This document shows, in pieces, positions 6,283 through 8,644 of a stretch of DNA of 8,644 bases (positions are counted from its first letter, which is position 1; every line of letters begins with the position of its first letter). A model generated the notes under the pieces. The model was given only the letters and a program-made list of their open reading frames with translations. It made no database searches and had not been told where the DNA came from. The DNA is taken from contig JANXGZ010000238.1 of NCBI GenBank assembly GCA_024958995.1, forward strand, positions 1-8,644, given 5' to 3'. Position numbers and translations under genes: made by a program. This stretch comes from Methylococcales bacterium. Lineage in GTDB: Bacteria > Pseudomonadota > Gammaproteobacteria > Methylococcales > UBA1147.

Positions 6283-6556
6283 ATGACTAGCAATGAAGTG
6301 GAGGCTGTGATCGATTTGGTCGCTGGCCGGATCATCTATAATGACCAAACGGAGGGGATGTGGCAGATTACTTTCTTACCTAACTGGTTTCCTAGAATTC
6401 CTTGGCTTCCTGGTAACCGCCATTGTCACGTGGTTCTCGCAACAAATAGAATTTCGCGCTTACAAAGGCGCTGGACAACTGACCGGCGAACAGAAAATAA
6501 TCGGTGCACTTTGGGCTAGCGCACAACCCGAAGTTACAAATCAGACCGCGTCATAA
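6283..6556 (+). pseudogene. Possible frameshifted small membrane-protein gene
   Basis: The ATG at 6283 opens a frame reading MTSNEVEAVIDLVAGRIIYN and on to about 6357, after which this frame becomes an unlikely, Arg/Trp-rich sequence ending at 6519. From about 6358 a frame shifted by +1 reads GRLLSYLTGFLEFLGFLVTA and continues through TGEQKIIGALWAS to a TAA at 6554. The switch point coincides with a GGGG run at 6354-6357. Joined, the product would be about 90 residues with one membrane segment. The second frame is also open on its own from an ATG at 6341 (71 residues), so an intact small gene starting there is the alternative. Its 3' end overlaps the end of the convergent fdhD by 16 bases. 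No family is recognised and no good ribosome binding site precedes 6283. Confidence 0.22.
6316..6342 (+). promoter_or_regulatory. Possible sigma70-type promoter
   Basis: A consensus -10 hexamer TATAAT is at 6337-6342. The best -35 candidate is TTGGTC at 6316-6321, with a short 15-base spacer, so only half of the promoter is good. A start of transcription just after 6349 would place the purine-rich GGAGGGG (6351-6357) near the RNA 5' end. The hexamer overlaps the ATG at 6341 and lies inside the possible frameshifted gene, which argues against both being functional together. Confidence 0.2.
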
Positions 6557-7377
6557 TCCAGGTTCTCGGCGCCGTTCAGGATCAGAAAATGCCGACCCTT
6601 GGCCCTGGAGATCAGGGTAACCCCGGATTGCCGGGCCATGTCCAGCCCCATCTGGGTCGCCCCGGAGCGGGACAGCAGGACGGGGATACCCATCTGGGTC
6701 ACCTTGATCACCATCTCCGAAGTCAGTCTTCCGGTTGTGTAGAAAATCTTGTCAGCCCCGGGTAAGTCCCTGATCCACATGTATCCGGCAATTGCGTCCA
6801 CCGCGTTGTGCCGGCCAACGTCTTCGACAAAAAAATCGATGTTGCCATCGGTGCAGAGCGCGCAACCATGCACCGCTCCCGCTTTTTTGTAGACATCGTT
6901 GTAGTCACGCAGTGATTTCAACAACTCATAGATGGTGGACTGACGAAGGCGGACGCTCGGAACGCGGATCTTTTTCAGCTTGTCAATCAAACGGCCAAAC
7001 ACCGTTCCCTGCCCACATCCCGTAGTGACAGTACGGTGTTTGAGCTGTTCCTGATAATCCTCTGCCTTGACCGAAGTCACCACCGCCACCGCTTCAGTTT
7101 CCCAATCGACCTGTACCACTTCGATCGTTTCGATATCTTCAATAATCCCCTGGTTCTTCAAATAGCCAAGAGTCAGCAATTCCGGCTGGGTACCGATGGT
7201 CATCAGAGTCACGATTTCCTGCCGGTCTAGGTACAGTGTTAGGGGGCGTTCCCCCGCCAGTTCCAGTTCACGCTCCTGGCCTTTTTCATCCAGCGCCGTC
7301 ACCCGCGCCGATGATGCCAGGCCGGCATCGCTCATCCGAAGCTTGGAGTCTCTAAGATTCAGGTCACAAGAACTCAT
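6541..7377 (-). CDS. fdhD: FdhD, formate dehydrogenase accessory sulfurtransferase (CxxC variant)
   Basis: FdhD takes sulfur from a cysteine desulfurase (IscS in E. coli) and sulfurates the bis-MGD molybdenum cofactor of formate dehydrogenase. The 278 residues match the family. RPLTLYLDRQEI is near 44-55. EDVGRHNAVDAIAG (185-198) is the cofactor-binding signature. TTGRLTSEMVIKVTQMGIPV (214-233) and SGVTLISRAKG (251-261) complete the C-terminal half. The usual central C-G-x-C-G motif is altered: at 121-125 the sequence is CGQGT, so C121 is kept but the second cysteine is glycine at 124. A separate C-x-x-C (C172, C175) lies in VHGCALCTDG, where E. coli FdhD, as recalled, has no such pair. The ATG overlaps the mobA stop in ATGA, with GGGA 5 bases upstream, so the pair is likely coupled. 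No formate dehydrogenase subunit gene is in the window. Confidence 0.93.
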   Translation of the reverse strand: MSSCDLNLRDSKLRMSDAGLASSARVTALDEKGQERELELAGERPLTLYLDRQEIVTLMTIGTQPELLTLGYLKNQGIIEDIETIEVVQVDWETEAVAVVTSVKAEDYQEQLKHRTVTTGCGQGTVFGRLIDKLKKIRVPSVRLRQSTIYELLKSLRDYNDVYKKAGAVHGCALCTDGNIDFFVEDVGRHNAVDAIAGYMWIRDLPGADKIFYTTGRLTSEMVIKVTQMGIPVLLSRSGATQMGLDMARQSGVTLISRAKGRHFLILNGAENLDYDAV

Positions 7378-7988
7378 GTTGTCCCGTCGTTGCCGAGAAA
7401 CCTTTGCTCCACCATCGCCAGTTCCTCCGGTGTGTTGATATTACGAAAGACATCAGGTCGGTCAGAAAAATCGACGCTTCTCCAACGATGATTCTTGAAC
7501 CATCGATCGATCTTTCGTTCTCCACTCGCCAGGTAATCTTCAAGGCTAGCCTGCAACCTGCAATCAAGCAGTAGAACCACGGGATGCAGACGAACCCCGT
7601 CATTAGCTACCAGACATTCCGCAGGTTCTGAGTCCAAAGCGGCGACCATGGTCTGTAGGGTCGCCGAGTCTATTAGTGGACAGTCGCAGGGCACGGTCAG
7701 TAAATAATCGGCGTTGCAGTGGCGCATTGCACTCAGGACTCCAGCGAGCGGCCCATCAAAGCTGGAACTGGCATCGGCCACCACAGGACAGCCAAAACGT
7801 CCGTACTCCGAATGATTCCGGTTTGCATTGATGATCGTTTCGTCGACAACCGAATGGAGCGCGGCTAGCGCGTACTCGACCAGCGCCTTGCCGGCAATGG
7901 ATACCAGGCCTTTGTCACTACCGCCCATACGGCGAGCCTGCCCGCCTGCGAGAACAACCCCAGCGATCTTTGCTCGTGTATCCGTCAT
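7374..7988 (-). CDS. mobA: Molybdenum cofactor guanylyltransferase
   Basis: MobA transfers GMP from GTP to Mo-molybdopterin, the step that makes (bis-)MGD cofactor for enzymes of the DMSO reductase/formate dehydrogenase family. The 204-residue protein has the nucleotidyltransferase signature LAGGQARRMGGSDKGL at 13-28 and FDGPLAG at 77-83. VPCDCP at 99-104 carries the metal-binding aspartate D102, and the C-terminal NINTPEEL at 183-190 is typical of MobA. The start is the ATG at 7988, six codons before the first conserved strand; its ribosome binding site is weak (AAGA). It is the first gene of a mobA-fdhD pair with a four-base ATGA overlap, and it is transcribed away from the DUF302 lipoprotein gene. 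The 110 bases between 7989 and 8098 must hold promoters for both directions, but none stands out. Confidence 0.95.
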   Translation of the reverse strand: MTDTRAKIAGVVLAGGQARRMGGSDKGLVSIAGKALVEYALAALHSVVDETIINANRNHSEYGRFGCPVVADASSSFDGPLAGVLSAMRHCNADYLLTVPCDCPLIDSATLQTMVAALDSEPAECLVANDGVRLHPVVLLLDCRLQASLEDYLASGERKIDRWFKNHRWRSVDFSDRPDVFRNINTPEELAMVEQRFLGNDGTT

Positions 7989-8098
7989 GATGATATTCTT
8001 GCGTTACGATCTCTCGAGCCGGTTTCACTCGGTTTGCAGTTTATTCGGTTGGAGGCTCCGGCCTTTCGCGCGTTACCGTGTCCTCTCAATATGTCATT

Positions 8099-8563
8099 AT
8101 GCACAGATTCTTTGCTTTTTTGCTGGCCGCTCTCCTGTCGACCGGTTGTGCGAACCAGCCTGCAACGACCGAGGGCGATTTCATCCAGTATCACCAAGCC
8201 CGAACCGCCAAGCCATACGATGATGTTCTGGCTGAACTAAAGGTCGCAATCGCAGAGCACAACTTCAGAATCACCTCTCACAGCCGGGTTGGCAAGGTAA
8301 TCCGTCAACGCGGCACTGCCGGCTTTCCGGATTATGATACCATCCAGTTCTGTAACCTGAGCCACGCTAAAACACTGATAGAACTTTCCGTGGACGCCGT
8401 GCGGCACATGCCCTGCAGTGTGGTCCTCTACAATACCGGCGAGGAGACAACGATCAAGACCCGACTCCTGCCGGTTCACACCGACAACCCCGCACTGAAC
8501 CGATTCTCGGAATCGATCAATAGAATACTCAGAGACATCGTCGATTTCGCCGCGGAGATTTGA
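8099..8563 (+). CDS. DUF302 domain lipoprotein
   Basis: From the ATG at 8099 the product is 154 residues. It opens with a lipoprotein signal, MHRFFAFLLAALLSTGC, with C17 as the lipidation site; the serine at -3 makes the lipobox acceptable but not ideal. The rest is a DUF302 domain: KPYDDVLAELKVAIAEHNFRI (about 39-59), the central FCNLSHAKTL (84-93) and MPCSVVLYNTG (104-114). DUF302 has no firmly assigned function. An in-frame GTG at 8078 would add seven residues before the signal; neither start has a good ribosome binding site, and 8099 gives a normal signal peptide. The protein probably sits in a membrane facing the periplasm. It is divergent from mobA and is followed after 64 bases by another plus-strand start. 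Confidence 0.87.
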   Translation: MHRFFAFLLAALLSTGCANQPATTEGDFIQYHQARTAKPYDDVLAELKVAIAEHNFRITSHSRVGKVIRQRGTAGFPDYDTIQFCNLSHAKTLIELSVDAVRHMPCSVVLYNTGEETTIKTRLLPVHTDNPALNRFSESINRILRDIVDFAAEI

Positions 8564-8627
8564 ACAATCCATCAGGATTCATACAATACGGCATCCATAT
8601 CAACACAATTCTCGCAGGAATCAAATC

Positions 8628-8644
8628 ATGAACACGCCGCATCG
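8628..8644 (+). CDS. Start of an unidentified gene, cut by the window end
   Basis: An ATG at 8628, followed by five codons (MNTPHR), runs off the right edge. AGGA at 8616-8619 stands 8 bases upstream, a good spacing. The gap of 64 bases to the DUF302 lipoprotein gene, in the same direction, allows cotranscription. Too little is visible to say what it encodes. Confidence 0.5.

Larger units (their letters stand above)
5863..6540. other. 678-base stretch without an intact recognisable gene
   Basis: This stretch lies between the PQQ-type dehydrogenase start and the fdhD stop. It contains the dehydrogenase ribosome binding site and two plus-strand segments that look like broken small membrane-protein genes, listed separately (5989-6167 and 6283-6556). 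A TATAAT hexamer is at 6337-6342. Minus-strand frames here show nothing recognisable. I see no tRNA, terminator or mobile-element ends. Confidence 0.5.

Overview
The window looks like an ordinary chromosomal segment of a gammaproteobacterium of moderate GC content. The main argument is the minus-strand block gshB, tonB-like, yqgE, ruvX. As recalled, this order is conserved in Pseudomonas and relatives, where the TonB paralogue is called TonB3. The protein sequences (GshB, YqgE, NudF, gamma-carbonic anhydrase of the YrdA type) also read as gammaproteobacterial. No tRNA, rRNA, insertion sequence, CRISPR array or phage gene was seen.

Layout. Positions 1-2676 (minus) hold the block gshB > tonB-like > yqgE > ruvX; ruvX runs off the left edge. 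gshB and tonB overlap in a TTGA, so they are probably translationally coupled. Positions 2806-3333 (minus) encode a gamma-carbonic anhydrase with its own ribosome binding site. Positions 3334-4048 have no recognisable gene; they hold one unrecognised minus-strand frame and a perfect 18-bp palindrome just upstream of its start. Positions 4049-4654 (minus) encode an ADP-ribose pyrophosphatase (NudF). Positions 4735-5862 (minus) encode an exported PQQ-type (sorbosone/aldose) dehydrogenase beta-propeller. Positions 5863-6540 have no intact recognisable gene, but contain plus-strand segments that read like small membrane proteins broken by a stop and by frame changes. Positions 6541-7988 (minus) encode mobA > fdhD, joined by an ATGA overlap. 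The lipoprotein at 8099-8563 (plus) is divergent from mobA and has a DUF302 domain. A further plus-strand gene begins at 8628 and is cut by the window end.

Functional themes. The left block combines glutathione synthesis, a TonB-type periplasmic energy transducer, the YqgE protein of unknown mechanism, and the RuvX/YqgF RNase-H-fold protein. mobA and fdhD both serve molybdoenzymes, in particular formate dehydrogenase: MobA makes the bis-MGD cofactor and FdhD sulfurates it. No formate dehydrogenase structural gene is in the window. NudF and the carbonic anhydrase are housekeeping functions.

I see no undescribed multi-gene system. The points most worth a second look are the FdhD in which the second cysteine of the usual CxxC is glycine, the 18-bp palindrome before an unrecognised small gene, and the apparently decayed stretch at 5989-6556. 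Five of the ten start codons assigned to the protein genes are GTG or TTG, four of them with a good ribosome binding site.
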